From: Bacillaceae bacterium SAS-127
GTDB lineage: Bacteria > Bacillota > Bacilli > Bacillales > Domibacillaceae
Assembly (NCBI GenBank): GCA_002261155.1
Contig: NKXN01000004.1
Span: 1 to 64,000 of the forward strand
DNA length: 64,000 bases
Reading direction: 5' to 3'
Shown here: positions 17,990 to 29,747 of the stretch, one piece after another
How positions within the stretch are numbered: the stretch's first letter is position 1
Layout: each line of letters begins with the position of its first letter
Notes under the pieces: model-generated
What the model was told of the DNA's origin: nothing
Database searches by the model: none
Seen by the model: the letters and a program-made list of their open reading frames with translations, nothing else
Program-made: the position numbers and the translations under genes

Positions 17990-20900
17990 ATGAGTCAAAC
18001 AGTGGAGATTTATAAACCTAAGCATCATATTCGCTTTGTGACAGCTTCTAGCCTTTTTGATGGTCATGATGCATCCATTAATATTATGCGTCGGATTTTG
18101 CAATCGAGTGGAGCGGAAGTGATTCATCTAGGTCATAATCGTTCTGTGGAAGAGATTGTAAACGCTGCCATTCAAGAGGATGTTCAGGGGATTGCGATCT
18201 CTTCTTATCAAGGGGGACATGTTGAGTATTTTAAATACATTTATGACTTGTTGAAGGAAAGAGGCTGTTCTCATATTCGTATTTATGGAGGCGGGGGCGG
18301 CGTCATTATTCCTAAGGAAATTAAGGAGCTGCATGATTACGGAATTGCCCGTATTTTTTCTCCGGAAGATGGTCGTCAACAAGGCTTACAAGGCATGATT
18401 AATCGTATGCTTGAAGAATGTGATTATTCCACTGTAACGGACTCTATGAAAGAGGAGATTGATCAGCTTCTAAATGGAGACATTCCGTTTGTTTCAAAAT
18501 TAATTTCACTCGCTGAAGATCAAATTGATGCGGATGCAGGGCAACAAGCAGCTGCACGAGAAATTTTTGAACGAATTGAATCGATGGAGGGACGTGCGCC
18601 TGTCATCGGGATCACGGGAACAGGTGGAGCCGGAAAAAGCTCGCTTACTGATGAGTTAATTCGCCGCTTCTTAAATGAAATTCCAGATAAAAAAGTAGCG
18701 GTTTTGTCGATTGATCCAACGAAGCAAAAAACGGGCGGAGCGTTGCTCGGTGACCGTATTCGTATGAATGCTATTTTTAACCAGCGTGTATTTATGCGTA
18801 GCTTAGCGACAAGAAATTCTCGTACAGAGTTATCGCTTGCAATTAAAGATGCGATTAAAGTCGTGCAAGCGGCACAATATGATTTAATCATCGTTGAAAC
18901 GAGCGGAATCGGTCAAGGGGATGCCGAGATCGCTGATATTTCTGATGTATCTATGTATGTGATGACGAGCGAATTTGGGGCGCCATCTCAGCTTGAGAAA
19001 ATCGATATGATCGACTTTGCGGACTTAATTGTCATCAATAAATTTGAAAGAAAAGGGTCTGAAGATGCGAGACGCCAAGTACAAAAGCAATATCAGCGTA
19101 GCCGTAATTTATTTGATCAGCCGCTAGATGAGATGCCGGTGTATGGAACGATTGCAAGCCAGTTTAATGACCAAGGGACGAATGCATTATTTGCAGCTCT
19201 AGTCGAAACGATCAATGAAAAAACAGGCACTGGCTGGGCCGCTTCTTTTAGCAAAAAAGCGAATGTCGAGAAGCAAAACGTGATTATTCCAAATGATCGT
19301 CGTTATTATTTACGTGAAATTACAGAAACAGTACGCGGTTATCATAAACGATCTGACGAACAAATGAACATTGCTCGCCGGTTGTTCCAGTTAGAAGGAG
19401 CGATTGAAGAAGTAAAGACGAAGGGAAAAAATGAAGAGGTTCTTCGTTCACTAGAAGCGTTAAAAGCAGGACTAGAAGACCAATTAACGGCTGAGTCAAA
19501 AAATATTCTTCGTGGCTGGCAGGAATTACGTGAAAAATATGCCGGCGAAAAATTTGTTACGAAAGTACGAGATAAAGAGATCGTCACGGAATTGACGACG
19601 ACGAGCTTATCAGGACTTCCTATTCCAAAAGTGGCTTTGCCGAAATATGCTGATTATGGTGAAATTCTTCGCTGGGTATACCGTGAAAATGTACCAGGTT
19701 CTTTTCCTTATACAGCTGGAGTGTTTCCGTTTAAACGAAAAGGGGAAGATCCGAAGCGTCAGTTTGCTGGAGAAGGAACGCCAGAAAGAACGAATCGCCG
19801 CTTTCATTATTTATCAAAGGATGATACAGCGAAGCGTCTAAGTACTGCTTTTGATTCCGTGACCTTGTATGGGGAAGACCCGGATCATCGCCCAGATATT
19901 TTCGGGAAAATCGGGGAAAGTGGTGTCAACGTTTGTACGCTAGATGATATGAAAAAGCTATATCAAGGTTTTGATCTTTGTCATCCATCGACATCTGTAT
20001 CGATGACAATTAACGGACCGGCACCGATTATTTTGGCGATGTTTATGAATACAGCGATTGATCAGCAAGTGAAGGTGAAGGAAGAAGAACTTGGCCGAGT
20101 GCTGACGGTAGAGGAATTTGCGGACGTTCGTTCACAGACATTGAAGACGGTGCGTGGGACGGTACAGGCAGATATTTTAAAAGAAGACCAAGGACAAAAT
20201 ACTTGTATTTTCTCTACGGAATTTGCTTTGCGCTTAATGGGAGATATTCAACAATATTTCATCGATCAGTCAGTGCGTAACTATTACTCTGTTTCAATTT
20301 CTGGCTATCATATTGCCGAAGCGGGAGCGAATCCGATTTCTCAGCTAGCTTTTACGCTCGCTAATGGTTTTACGTATGTGGAATATTATTTAAGTCGCGG
20401 TATGAATATTGATGATTTTGCACCTAACTTATCGTTCTTCTTCTCGAATGGATTGGACCCAGAGTATACAGTGATTGGGCGAGTATCACGCCGCATTTGG
20501 GCGACGACGATGCGCGACAAATATGGTGCAAATGAACGCTCGCAAAAATTAAAGTATCACGTACAAACGTCTGGTCGTTCCTTGCATGCGCAGGAAATTG
20601 ACTTTAATGATATTCGTACGACTTTACAAGCATTAATGGCACTGCAAGACAACTGTAACTCGCTTCATACGAATGCTTACGATGAAGCGATCACGACACC
20701 GACAGAAGAATCGGTTCGTCGGGCGATGGCGATTCAATTAATTATTACTAATGAGCATGGCTTGTCTAAAAATGAAAACCCGCTACAAGGTTCATTTATT
20801 GTGGAAGAGTTGACAGATTTAGTCGAAGAAGCTGTGTTACAAGAGTTTGAGCGCATTAACGATCGTGGCGGCGTGCTCGGTGCAATGGAAACGCAATATC

Positions 20901-21259
20901 AGCGCGGAAAAATTCAGGAAGAATCCATGCATTACGAGATGCTCAAGCATACAGGCGAGCTGCCAATTATCGGTGTGAACACATACTTAAATCCGAATCC
21001 TCCGTCTGAAGAGGACATTGATAATATGGAAATCGCCCGAGCAACAATGGAAGAAAAAGAGCTGCAAATTACCAATTTACGTTACTTCCAACAAAAGCAT
21101 CAAGATGAAACGGAAGCGGCTTTGAAGCAGCTAAAAGAAACAGCAATTAGCGGAGGCAATATATTTGCGGAGTTAATGAACTGTGTGAGAGTAGCTAGTC
21201 TAGGTCAAATTACGAAAGCCCTTTACGAAGTGGGCGGCCAATATAGAAGAAATATGTAA
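17990..21259 (+). CDS. icmF: Fused isobutyryl-CoA mutase IcmF
   Basis: A 1089-residue adenosylcobalamin enzyme interconverting isobutyryl-CoA and n-butyryl-CoA. Domains in order: B12-binding domain with [10 protein letters not shown] near residue 24 (the DxH cobalamin-ligating motif); MeaB/ArgK-type chaperone GTPase with P-loop G-T-G-G-A-G-K-S-S near residue 210 and N-K-F-E near residue 347; then the large TIM-barrel mutase subunit after about residue 540. Length and order match IcmF of Geobacillus-type bacilli. It links valine or iso-branched acyl chains to straight-chain beta-oxidation by the upstream genes. Cobalamin is required. Confidence 0.95.
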   Translation: MSQTVEIYKPKHHIRFVTASSLFDGHDASINIMRRILQSSGAEVIHLGHNRSVEEIVNAAIQEDVQGIAISSYQGGHVEYFKYIYDLLKERGCSHIRIYGGGGGVIIPKEIKELHDYGIARIFSPEDGRQQGLQGMINRMLEECDYSTVTDSMKEEIDQLLNGDIPFVSKLISLAEDQIDADAGQQAAAREIFERIESMEGRAPVIGITGTGGAGKSSLTDELIRRFLNEIPDKKVAVLSIDPTKQKTGGALLGDRIRMNAIFNQRVFMRSLATRNSRTELSLAIKDAIKVVQAAQYDLIIVETSGIGQGDAEIADISDVSMYVMTSEFGAPSQLEKIDMIDFADLIVINKFERKGSEDARRQVQKQYQRSRNLFDQPLDEMPVYGTIASQFNDQGTNALFAALVETINEKTGTGWAASFSKKANVEKQNVIIPNDRRYYLREITETVRGYHKRSDEQMNIARRLFQLEGAIEEVKTKGKNEEVLRSLEALKAGLEDQLTAESKNILRGWQELREKYAGEKFVTKVRDKEIVTELTTTSLSGLPIPKVALPKYADYGEILRWVYRENVPGSFPYTAGVFPFKRKGEDPKRQFAGEGTPERTNRRFHYLSKDDTAKRLSTAFDSVTLYGEDPDHRPDIFGKIGESGVNVCTLDDMKKLYQGFDLCHPSTSVSMTINGPAPIILAMFMNTAIDQQVKVKEEELGRVLTVEEFADVRSQTLKTVRGTVQADILKEDQGQNTCIFSTEFALRLMGDIQQYFIDQSVRNYYSVSISGYHIAEAGANPISQLAFTLANGFTYVEYYLSRGMNIDDFAPNLSFFFSNGLDPEYTVIGRVSRRIWATTMRDKYGANERSQKLKYHVQTSGRSLHAQEIDFNDIRTTLQALMALQDNCNSLHTNAYDEAITTPTEESVRRAMAIQLIITNEHGLSKNENPLQGSFIVEELTDLVEEAVLQEFERINDRGGVLGAMETQYQRGKIQEESMHYEMLKHTGELPIIGVNTYLNPNPPSEEDIDNMEIARATMEEKELQITNLRYFQQKHQDETEAALKQLKETAISGGNIFAELMNCVRVASLGQITKALYEVGGQYRRNM

Positions 21260-21265
21260 ATTGAG

Positions 21266-21312
21266 CTGACTGTAAAAGGAGCAAGCGATATTCCTTTTGC
21301 GGTCAGTTTTTT
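21266..21312 (+). terminator. Terminator after icmF
   Basis: CTGACTGTAAAAGGA pairs (two G-U pairs) with TCCTTTTGCGGTCAG around an 11-nt loop, followed by TTTTTT. Confidence 0.85.
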
Positions 21313-21429
21313 ACTTATGATTTTTGATTGTTTTGGGTATAAATGATAACAGGTGAAGCCTTTGCAATTTCTTAACATTATTTTTGTTTTATAAATGCCA
21401 GTTGTGAGTATACAATGAGAAGAAGGACA

Positions 21430-21606
21430 ATGACGGGATGTGAAAAGGTGAAACAATTATTAGGTTATATCATCATAGGTATCAGTACGTTTGTATTTAT
21501 ATGGTTATATAATAAACAATTAGGTGCTATTCCTTTTATTTTCCTCTCCTTATTCTTATTCTACAAAGCTTTTATGGAATTAAAAAATCCCAAAAGACAT
21601 CATTAA
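21430..21606 (+). CDS. Small membrane protein of unknown function
   Basis: A putative protein of about 58 residues with two predicted membrane helices (around G-Y-I-I-I-G-I-S-T-F-V-F-I-W-L and I-P-F-I-F-L-S-L-F-L-F) and a basic C-terminus ending H-H. The start is uncertain: ATG 21415, ATG 21430 (just after GAAGAAGGA) and GTG 21448 are all in frame. It sits alone between the icmF terminator and rpoE. I do not recognise the family. The hydrophobic pattern and basic ends make coding likely. Confidence 0.5.
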   Translation: MTGCEKVKQLLGYIIIGISTFVFIWLYNKQLGAIPFIFLSLFLFYKAFMELKNPKRHH

Positions 21607-21824
21607 TTGAAAGTATGAAGTAAATGGAGAAAAAAAGTATGAATCTTGACATAAACTTATAGCATATTGAAAGTGGTTATGTTTATAATGAAAAATATGG
21701 CCTTTTTTGCTCTGAAAATTGTTCGAAAGCAATGGTATGTTGCCAAACGAATGTTAATGAAGAAGGTGTGAGTGAAGCTCCACCACTTTTGCAGGGTGTG
21801 TAAATAGAGAAGGGAAGTGCGGAT

Positions 21825-22382
21825 GTGAATTTAAAGCAATTGTCAAAAGAAGAACGAAAAGAAATGTCCTTTATTGAAGTGGCATTTATTATTCTTGAGG
21901 AAAGTAAACAACCGATTACATTTCAAGAAATTTTAAACCAAATTCAACAGCATTTAGAGCTAAGTGATGAAGAGGTAAGACAGCGTATGGTCCAGTTTTA
22001 CACGGATCTAAATTTCGATGGCCGATTCATGACATTGGGCGAGAATCGTTGGGGATTACGTGCGTGGTACCCGGTTGACCAATTGGAAGAAGAAGTAACT
22101 ACAGCGGTCAAAACGAGAAAGAAAAAGACGAAAAAAGCTGCTAAAGAAGAGGAGCTTGAAGAAGAAGAGGTTGAAGATCTTGATGAGGCCGATGAAGATT
22201 TCGACTTTGATGAAGAAGACATTGAAGATCTAGATGACGAAGACGAAATCGAAGAGCTTGATGACTTAAATGATTTAGATGACGAAGACGATGATGAAGA
22301 CGATGATGAAGACTTCGATGGCGAGCTAGTTGCTGAAGATGAATATGATCTCGATGATGACGAAGACGACGATCAAAAATAA
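21825..22382 (+). CDS. rpoE: RNA polymerase delta subunit
   Basis: A 185-residue delta factor of Gram-positive RNA polymerase, which increases specificity and recycling of the enzyme. The N-terminal HARE-HTH domain (about residues 1-90) ends in R-W-G-L-R-A-W-Y-P. The C-terminal half is an extremely acidic Asp/Glu tail, intrinsically disordered and RNA-like, after a short Lys-rich spacer (K-T-R-K-K-K-T-K-K-A). It starts at GTG 21825 after AAGGGAAG. It precedes pyrG, as in B. subtilis. An inverted repeat after it overlaps the pyrG promoter. Confidence 0.95.
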   Translation: MNLKQLSKEERKEMSFIEVAFIILEESKQPITFQEILNQIQQHLELSDEEVRQRMVQFYTDLNFDGRFMTLGENRWGLRAWYPVDQLEEEVTTAVKTRKKKTKKAAKEEELEEEEVEDLDEADEDFDFDEEDIEDLDDEDEIEELDDLNDLDDEDDDEDDDEDFDGELVAEDEYDLDDDEDDDQK

Positions 22383-22399
22383 AGATTTTTAATCTTTTC

Positions 22400-22428
22400 T
22401 TGACTTATCTTGGCCCAAATTGTAGTAT
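22400..22428 (+). promoter_or_regulatory. pyrG promoter
   Basis: TTGACT (22400-22405), 17 bp, TAGTAT (22423-22428), then 7 nt to the expected start GGGCTC at 22436. GGGC at +1 is the initiation context that allows reiterative G addition at low CTP in B. subtilis pyrG. Confidence 0.85.
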
Positions 22429-22435
22429 TTTATTT

Positions 22436-24181
<1,746 letters not shown>

Positions 24182-24192
24182 TGGTGATATAG

Positions 24193-24233
24193 AAGCCGTT
24201 AAAGCGCAAATATGCGTTTTAGCGGCTTTTTTT
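24193..24233 (+). terminator. Terminator after pyrG
   Basis: AGCCGTTAAAGCGCA pairs with TGCGTTTTAGCGGCT (G-U pairs), followed by TTTTTT. Confidence 0.88.
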
Positions 24234-24264
24234 GCGTAGGTTTAGTCGTTCTTAAGATGAAAGA

Positions 24265-24288
24265 AGCTACCGTCATTAAACGGTAGCT
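24265..24288 (-). terminator. Terminator of ywjG (minus strand)
   Basis: AGCTACCGT pairs with ACGGTAGCT around CATTAA. Read on the minus strand it is followed by TCTTTCATC. It touches the ywjG stop codon. Confidence 0.7.
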
Positions 24289-24809
24289 TAATCATTGTCT
24301 AGTAAAATTTCATCAATCGTTAATTTTAATAAAAAGTAAATATAAAGAGCAGCGATACTAGATGGAAAGGCGGTCCGCTCACCTTGTTCATTCGGGAGTA
24401 AGCCTTTCAACAACTTAGTATCGATAAAGACATCTGCTAAATTTTCCAATGATTGATTCTCTGTAGATCTAGCACCAGCAATAGCGATAAACGGGAGGTT
24501 TTTCCCTTGCAGTTCCTTAGCGAGCATTAAAGCTTCTTCGTCATCGGCAAAGCGACTAATGAGGAGGAGGCGATCGATCTCTGTCACTTCATTGATCGAC
24601 GAAAGTGGTGTAGCGTGGATGAGAGGCTCTGCACCGAATGCCGCTTCCGCTTCTACTGCCTTCATTTCATTGAATCCTTTTATAAAAATAGTTCCGTCGC
24701 CGATGGCTGCTTGTGCAAGTAAACGAGCGCCGTCTTCGATTTGTTCCGCTTCTTTATCAGCGATTCGCTGGAGAAGTCCGTTTAATTGGGTAGAGAACAT
24801 TTTCAGCAC
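24288..24809 (-). CDS. ywjG: YwjG family protein (DUF2529, SIS-like)
   Basis: A 173-residue protein of the DUF2529 family found between pyrG and spo0F in Bacillus. Its pattern of hydrophobic strands and Gly-rich turns resembles sugar-isomerase (SIS) folds, which is only a structural guess. GTG 24809 is preferred, with AAAGGAGG 7 nt upstream on the minus strand; an ATG three codons later is an alternative. It is oppositely oriented to both neighbours and has its own terminator. Function is unknown. Confidence 0.85.
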   Translation of the reverse strand: MLKMFSTQLNGLLQRIADKEAEQIEDGARLLAQAAIGDGTIFIKGFNEMKAVEAEAAFGAEPLIHATPLSSINEVTEIDRLLLISRFADDEEALMLAKELQGKNLPFIAIAGARSTENQSLENLADVFIDTKLLKGLLPNEQGERTAFPSSIAALYIYFLLKLTIDEILLDND

Positions 24810-24897
24810 AATGATTCCTCCTTTTCGCTAACTATTATACAGTTGTTTCATATTGGGAGCAAAACAGGTTGATATTGTAAATTAATTAGCAGGAAAA

Positions 24898-24930
24898 GCA
24901 GGAATTTTCATGGTAGGAAAAGAAATACAA
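24898..24930 (+). promoter_or_regulatory. Possible sigma-H promoter of spo0F
   Basis: GCAGGAATT near 24898 resembles the sigma-H -35 (RNAGGAWWW). A weak GAAA-type -10 follows about 11-13 bp later. spo0F is known to be transcribed by sigma-H in B. subtilis; the -10 match here is poor. No perfect 0A box was seen. Confidence 0.3.
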
Positions 24931-24964
24931 GGTAAGAAGTGCGTACATAGTAGGAGGAATAAAC

Positions 24965-25327
24965 ATGAGTGAGAAAATATTAATTGTCGACGATCAATTT
25001 GGGATCCGCATTTTATTAAATGAGGTATTGCAGAAAGAAGGATATGAAACTTTTCAAGCGGCAAACGGCGTCCAAGCATTAGAGATTGCGGATGAGCATA
25101 AACCGGATTTAGTTCTATTAGATATGAAGATTCCAGGGATGGATGGAATCGAAATTTTAAAAAGGATGAAACAAAAAAATAGTGATATCCGGGTCATTAT
25201 TATGACTGCTTACGGAGAACTTGATATGATTCAAGAGGCAAAAAACCTCGGAGCCCTCACTCATTTTGCTAAACCATTTGATATTGATGATATCCGTCAA
25301 ACGGTGAAGGAGTACATCGCTTACTGA
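24965..25327 (+). CDS. spo0F: Sporulation phosphorelay response regulator Spo0F
   Basis: A 120-residue single-domain receiver that takes phosphate from sporulation kinases and passes it to Spo0B. The acidic pair D9-D10, phospho-acceptor D53 (in L-L-D-M-K-I-P-G) and the conserved Lys in F-A-K-P-F are all present. There is no output domain, as expected for Spo0F. ATG 24965 follows AGGAGGAAT. It lies between ywjG and fbaA, as in B. subtilis. Confidence 0.95.
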   Translation: MSEKILIVDDQFGIRILLNEVLQKEGYETFQAANGVQALEIADEHKPDLVLLDMKIPGMDGIEILKRMKQKNSDIRVIIMTAYGELDMIQEAKNLGALTHFAKPFDIDDIRQTVKEYIAY

Positions 25328-25452
25328 GTTTTGCTTGTCGCCGATAAACGGGCGTCTTCCACTTTTGTTTTCCAAGTTATTTTGATATGATACAAAGTGA
25401 GAAATGAATAGGTCAGAGTGCTGACAACAGATGATCAAGGAGGAAAATATTT

Positions 25453-26316
25453 ATGCCTTTAGTTTCCATGACGGACATGCTTAACAAAGCAAAGGAAGAA
25501 AAATACGCTGTAGGACAATTTAACTTAAACAACCTTGAGTTCACGCAAGCGATTTTACAAGCAGCAGAAGAAGAAAAATCACCTGTAATTCTTGGGGTTT
25601 CTGAAGGCGCTGCTCGTTACATGGGTGGTTTTAAATTGGTCGTTGCTATGGTGGAAGCCTTAATGGAAGAGTACGATGTAACTGTGCCAGTGGCTATTCA
25701 TTTAGACCATGGCTCAAGCTTTGAAATGTGTGCGAAAGCGATTCATGCAGGGTTCACTTCTGTTATGATCGATGGATCTCACCATCCGTTAGAGGAAAAC
25801 ATCGAATTAACGAAAAAAGTAGTTGAGCTTGCTCATATTCATGGTGTATCTGTAGAGGCTGAGCTTGGACGCATTGGCGGTCAGGAAGATGACCTTATTG
25901 TTGATGATGCAGAAGCGATGTACGCGATTCCTTCTGAGTGTGATCAATTAGTTCGTGAAACGGGTGTAGACTGCTTTGCACCTGCATTAGGCTCTGTTCA
26001 TGGACCTTACAAAGGTGAACCGAACCTTGGTTTTGATCGTATGGAAGAAGTTATGAACTTAACAGGAGTACCGTTAGTTCTTCATGGTGGTACAGGAATT
26101 CCAACAAAAGATATTCAAAGAGCTATCTCTTTAGGAACAGCGAAAATTAACGTGAATACGGAAAATCAAATTGCTTCTGCGAAGACTGTTCGCGAAGTGT
26201 TAGCTGAAAAGCCAGACTTATACGATCCACGTAAATACTTAGGACCTGCACGCGAAACGATTAAAGAAACGGTTAAAGGCAAAATGCGTGAGTTTGGTTC
26301 TTCAGGTAAAGCGTAA
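25453..26316 (+). CDS. fbaA: Fructose-1,6-bisphosphate aldolase, class II
   Basis: A 287-residue zinc-dependent aldolase cleaving fructose-1,6-bisphosphate into two triose phosphates, in glycolysis and gluconeogenesis. Metal and substrate residues lie in H-L-D-H-G-S-S-F-E near residue 82, G-S-V-H-G near residue 178 and L-H-G-G-T-G near residue 210. Length matches B. subtilis FbaA (285). The ATG is set by AAGGAGG. It is followed by its own hairpin, with the transaldolase gene next. Confidence 0.96.
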   Translation: MPLVSMTDMLNKAKEEKYAVGQFNLNNLEFTQAILQAAEEEKSPVILGVSEGAARYMGGFKLVVAMVEALMEEYDVTVPVAIHLDHGSSFEMCAKAIHAGFTSVMIDGSHHPLEENIELTKKVVELAHIHGVSVEAELGRIGGQEDDLIVDDAEAMYAIPSECDQLVRETGVDCFAPALGSVHGPYKGEPNLGFDRMEEVMNLTGVPLVLHGGTGIPTKDIQRAISLGTAKINVNTENQIASAKTVREVLAEKPDLYDPRKYLGPARETIKETVKGKMREFGSSGKA

Positions 26317-26338
26317 AAAATAAATCAAAAGTACCATT

Positions 26339-26367
26339 GAAACCGCCTTAGTTAGTAAGGCGGTTTC
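26339..26367 (+). terminator. Terminator after fbaA
   Basis: GAAACCGCCTTA pairs with TAAGGCGGTTTC around a 5-nt loop. The following T content is low (CGTGC), so it may act as an incomplete terminator before tal. Confidence 0.65.
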
Positions 26368-26416
26368 CGTGCATATTTTTTAACAATTAATATTTATTAT
26401 AAAGGAGAGTTGATTT

Positions 26417-27064
26417 ATGAAATTATTTATCGATACGGCTAATATGGAAGAGATTAGAGAAGCTCATTCATGGGGGATTTTATCAGGAGTAACAACGAAC
26501 CCCTCTTTAGTTGCAAAGGAAGATGTTCCGTTTCATGACCGCCTTCGTGAAATTACTGATTTAGTTAGCGATTCTGTCAGCGCTGAAGTGATTGCCCTTG
26601 ATGCAGAGGGGATGGTTGCAGAAGGTCGTGAACTAGCGAAAATCGCTCCGAATATTACGGTGAAAGTACCGATGACACCAGAAGGATTGAAAGCTGTAGC
26701 GATTTTTGCTAAAGAAGGCATTAAAACGAATGTAACGTTAATCTTCAGTGCGAATCAAGCATTATTAGCTGCTCGTGCGGGTGCTACATATGTATCACCG
26801 TTTTTAGGTCGTGTTGATGATATCGGTACTGATGGACTAGCTTTGATTGAAGAGATTGCGGGTATCTTCGCGATTCATGAAATTGAAACTGAAATTATTG
26901 CTGCATCCATTCGTCATCCGCAGCACGTCACACAAGCGGCTCTTCGTGGCGCACATATTTCTACGATTCCATTTAAAGTTCTACAACAAATGTTCAAACA
27001 TCCGTTAACAGATAAAGGAATCGATGCCTTCCTTGCTGATTGGGAACAACGTAAAGCAAAATAA
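26417..27064 (+). CDS. tal: Short transaldolase-like protein
   Basis: A 215-residue class I aldolase-fold protein of the short transaldolase / fructose-6-phosphate aldolase family (B. subtilis YwjH). Transaldolase moves dihydroxyacetone units between sugar phosphates in the pentose phosphate pathway. The Schiff-base Lys lies in V-K-V-P-M-T-P-E-G near residue 84. N-terminal L-F-I-D-T-A-N and T-T-N-P-S are family signatures. ATG follows AAAGGAG. Transaldolase versus aldolase activity cannot be decided from sequence alone. Confidence 0.9.
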   Translation: MKLFIDTANMEEIREAHSWGILSGVTTNPSLVAKEDVPFHDRLREITDLVSDSVSAEVIALDAEGMVAEGRELAKIAPNITVKVPMTPEGLKAVAIFAKEGIKTNVTLIFSANQALLAARAGATYVSPFLGRVDDIGTDGLALIEEIAGIFAIHEIETEIIAASIRHPQHVTQAALRGAHISTIPFKVLQQMFKHPLTDKGIDAFLADWEQRKAK

Positions 27065-27188
27065 TCAATATTTATTACATGATTTACCTACAATGGGATA
27101 AACTATTAACTATTAAATTTGCTGTTCAAACATCTAGGTACTATTCCTTTTCGATGCTTAGTCAGTGCGTGAAAGAAGGGAGTCAAAC

Positions 27189-28472
27189 ATGGAAAAGCTG
27201 AAAATTGTAGGAGGCCGTCCATTAAGAGGAACGATTAAGGTAGACGGAGCGAAGAATAGTGCGGTTGCTCTTGTCCCTGCCACTATTTTGGCGGAATCTC
27301 TAGTCACAATTGAAGGGCTGCCGGATATATCCGATATTCATATGCTAAAAGGGCTACTTGAGGAAATTGGTGGTGAAGTCACTTTTAAGGATGGCGAAAT
27401 GCAGGTTGATCCTACCAATATGATTGCGATGCCGCTTCCGAATGGTCGTGTCAAAAAGCTAAGAGCTTCTTACTATTTGATGGGTGCCATGCTTGGGAAG
27501 TTTAAGAAAGCGGTCATTGGCCTCCCAGGAGGTTGTCATTTAGGTCCTCGCCCGATTGATCAGCATATTAAAGGGTTTGAAGCGCTTGGAGCGGAAGTGA
27601 CAAACGAGCAAGGGGCCATTTACTTGCGAGCGAAAGAGCTCCGCGGTGCGAGAATTTATTTAGATGTAGTCAGTGTAGGTGCTACGATTAATATTATGCT
27701 GGCTGCTGTCAAAGCAAAGGGACAAACGGTTATTGAAAATGCGGCAAAAGAGCCAGAAATTATTGATGTAGCTACATTGCTAAACAATATGGGTGCAAGG
27801 ATTAAAGGAGCAGGCACAGATATTATTCGGATTGACGGAGTTGAACACTTAAATGGGTGCCGTCATACGATTATCCCCGATCGTATTGAAGCCGGTACTT
27901 TTATGATTCTTGCCGCAGCCGTCGGCGATGGACTTGTCATAGATAATGTCATTCCTCTTCATTTAGAATCTTTAACAGCCAAGCTACGAGAAATGAACAT
28001 CCCGATTGAAACGGCCGACGATAAAATTTTTGTTGGAAAAGCGGATCGATTAAAAGCAGTGGATATTAAAACACTTGTTTATCCAGGTTTTCCAACAGAT
28101 CTCCAACAACCTTTTACCTCTCTATTAACTAAAGCGGAAGGATCGGCTGTAGTCACGGATACGATCTATTCTGCTCGATTTAAACATGTGGATGAACTAC
28201 GCAGGATGAATGCTAACATGAAAGTGGAAGGGCGTTCAGCGGTTGTTAATGGCCCCGTACAACTCCACGGAGCAAAGGTGAAAGCGAGCGATTTGCGCGC
28301 TGGAGCAGCTCTCGTTATCGCAGGATTGATGGCGGAAGGAGTTACAGAAATTACAGGGTTAGAACATATCGATCGAGGATATAGTCAGCTCGTTGAAAAG
28401 CTTAGTGATATCGGTGCGGAGCTTTGGCGTGAGAATTTATCCGAAGAAGAGCTAGAACAGATAAAAAGCTAA
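27189..28472 (+). CDS. murAB: UDP-GlcNAc 1-carboxyvinyltransferase, MurAB (MurZ) type
   Basis: A 427-residue enolpyruvyl transferase catalysing the first committed step of peptidoglycan synthesis. The catalytic Cys116, the fosfomycin target, is intact in [12 protein letters not shown] 27189 is set by AAGGGAG; the frame opens eight codons earlier without an SD. This is the secondary paralogue by its position in the fbaA-tal-glpX neighbourhood; the primary copy, murAA, is at 54278. The two share much sequence but differ around the active site (CHLGP here, CAIGS there). Confidence 0.94.
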   Translation: MEKLKIVGGRPLRGTIKVDGAKNSAVALVPATILAESLVTIEGLPDISDIHMLKGLLEEIGGEVTFKDGEMQVDPTNMIAMPLPNGRVKKLRASYYLMGAMLGKFKKAVIGLPGGCHLGPRPIDQHIKGFEALGAEVTNEQGAIYLRAKELRGARIYLDVVSVGATINIMLAAVKAKGQTVIENAAKEPEIIDVATLLNNMGARIKGAGTDIIRIDGVEHLNGCRHTIIPDRIEAGTFMILAAAVGDGLVIDNVIPLHLESLTAKLREMNIPIETADDKIFVGKADRLKAVDIKTLVYPGFPTDLQQPFTSLLTKAEGSAVVTDTIYSARFKHVDELRRMNANMKVEGRSAVVNGPVQLHGAKVKASDLRAGAALVIAGLMAEGVTEITGLEHIDRGYSQLVEKLSDIGAELWRENLSEEELEQIKS

Positions 28473-28572
28473 ACAATTGTTTCCCGCAATTTCCTATGTA
28501 TGTGTTACAATATATATGTTAATGTGATATACGGATTAAAATTTGCAGTTGTAATACAGGAGGAAAACCAAA

Positions 28573-29538
28573 ATGGAAAGAAGTTTATCAATGGAGCTTG
28601 TCCGTGTAACGGAGGCCGCAGCTTTAGCTTCCGCTCGCTGGATGGGACGAGGAAAGAAAAATGAGGCGGATGACGCGGCAACTTCTGCAATGCGTGATGT
28701 GTTCGATACGATTCCGATGAAAGGAACAGTAGTCATCGGTGAAGGTGAGATGGACGAGGCTCCAATGCTATACATTGGAGAAAAACTTGGTACTGGCTAC
28801 GGTCCGAGAGTGGATATAGCTGTGGATCCCCTGGAAGGAACAAACATTGTGGCATCAGGTGGTTGGAATGCTTTAGCTGTACTAGCTGTAGCTGATCATG
28901 GCAATCTTCTGCATGCACCGGATATGTATATGGACAAAATCGCTGTTGGACCTGAAGCGGTTGGCCAAATTGATATTAATGCGTCAGTGCTAGATAATTT
29001 AAAAGCTGTCGCTAAAGCAAAAAATAAAGATATTCAAGATGTTGTAGCTACTGTATTAAATCGTCCGCGTCACGAAGAAATTATTGCTCAATTACGCGAA
29101 GCAGGTGCTCGTATTAAATTGATTAATGATGGTGACGTAGCAGGTGCGATTAATACAGCATTTGATCAAACAGGTGTAGATATTTTATTCGGTTCTGGTG
29201 GCGCTCCAGAAGGTGTCATTGCCGCTGTCGCTTTAAAATGTCTTGGAGGAGAAATCCAAGGACGTTTACTTCCACAAGATGAAGCGGAAATTAAGCGTTG
29301 CGAAGGTATGGGCCTTGATGTGAATAAAGTACTTCGCATGGAAGACCTTGTTCGTGGTGACGATGCGATCTTTGCTGCAACAGGAGTAACGGATGGAGAG
29401 TTAATGCGAGGAGTTCAATTCAAAGGCTCTTACGGTGAGACTCATTCAATTGTTATGAGAGCAAAATCTGGTACGGTTCGCTTCGTTGACGGCCGTCACA
29501 GCTTGAATAAAAAACCAAATTTAGTAATCAAGCCTTAA
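28573..29538 (+). CDS. glpX: Fructose-1,6-bisphosphatase, class II
   Basis: A 321-residue GlpX-type phosphatase that dephosphorylates fructose-1,6-bisphosphate in gluconeogenesis. The Mg-dependent phosphatase signature D-P-L-E-G-T-N lies near residue 85, with G-E-G-E-M-D-E-A near residue 56 and G-S-G-G-A-P-E-G near residue 210. The length equals B. subtilis GlpX. ATG follows AGGAGG. It sits between murAB and rho in the conserved order and is closed by a strong hairpin. Confidence 0.95.
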   Translation: MERSLSMELVRVTEAAALASARWMGRGKKNEADDAATSAMRDVFDTIPMKGTVVIGEGEMDEAPMLYIGEKLGTGYGPRVDIAVDPLEGTNIVASGGWNALAVLAVADHGNLLHAPDMYMDKIAVGPEAVGQIDINASVLDNLKAVAKAKNKDIQDVVATVLNRPRHEEIIAQLREAGARIKLINDGDVAGAINTAFDQTGVDILFGSGGAPEGVIAAVALKCLGGEIQGRLLPQDEAEIKRCEGMGLDVNKVLRMEDLVRGDDAIFAATGVTDGELMRGVQFKGSYGETHSIVMRAKSGTVRFVDGRHSLNKKPNLVIKP

Positions 29539-29547
29539 TAGCAAAAG

Positions 29548-29586
29548 AACAGTAGGAACGGGTGAATTCGCCCGTTTCTGCTGTTT
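29548..29586 (+). terminator. Terminator after glpX
   Basis: AACAGTAGGAACGGG pairs with CCCGTTTCTGCTGTT around a 7-nt loop, followed by TCATTTTT. Confidence 0.85.
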
Positions 29587-29650
29587 CATTTTTGTAATCC
29601 ACGACCATTACTACAAAAACTTTTTCCTTCCTTTACAGCTTATTTAATGA

Positions 29651-29679
29651 TTGATTCAATCGTCCCTAACAGTTAAAAT
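29651..29679 (+). promoter_or_regulatory. Sigma-A promoter of rho
   Basis: TTGATT, 17 bp, TAAAAT. It gives a leader of roughly 60 nt before the rho ATG. Confidence 0.65.
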
Positions 29680-29747
29680 AGGTATGTTTTGATAAGAACG
29701 GCTCTCTATGATCATAGGGGAGAATTAAACTAAAGTGTGGTGCCAAA

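Noticed and set aside
21998-22222. Ser-rich minus-strand frame opposite rpoE
   Set aside because: It is the mirror of the GAA/GAT-rich acidic tail of RpoE; no SD and no independent support.
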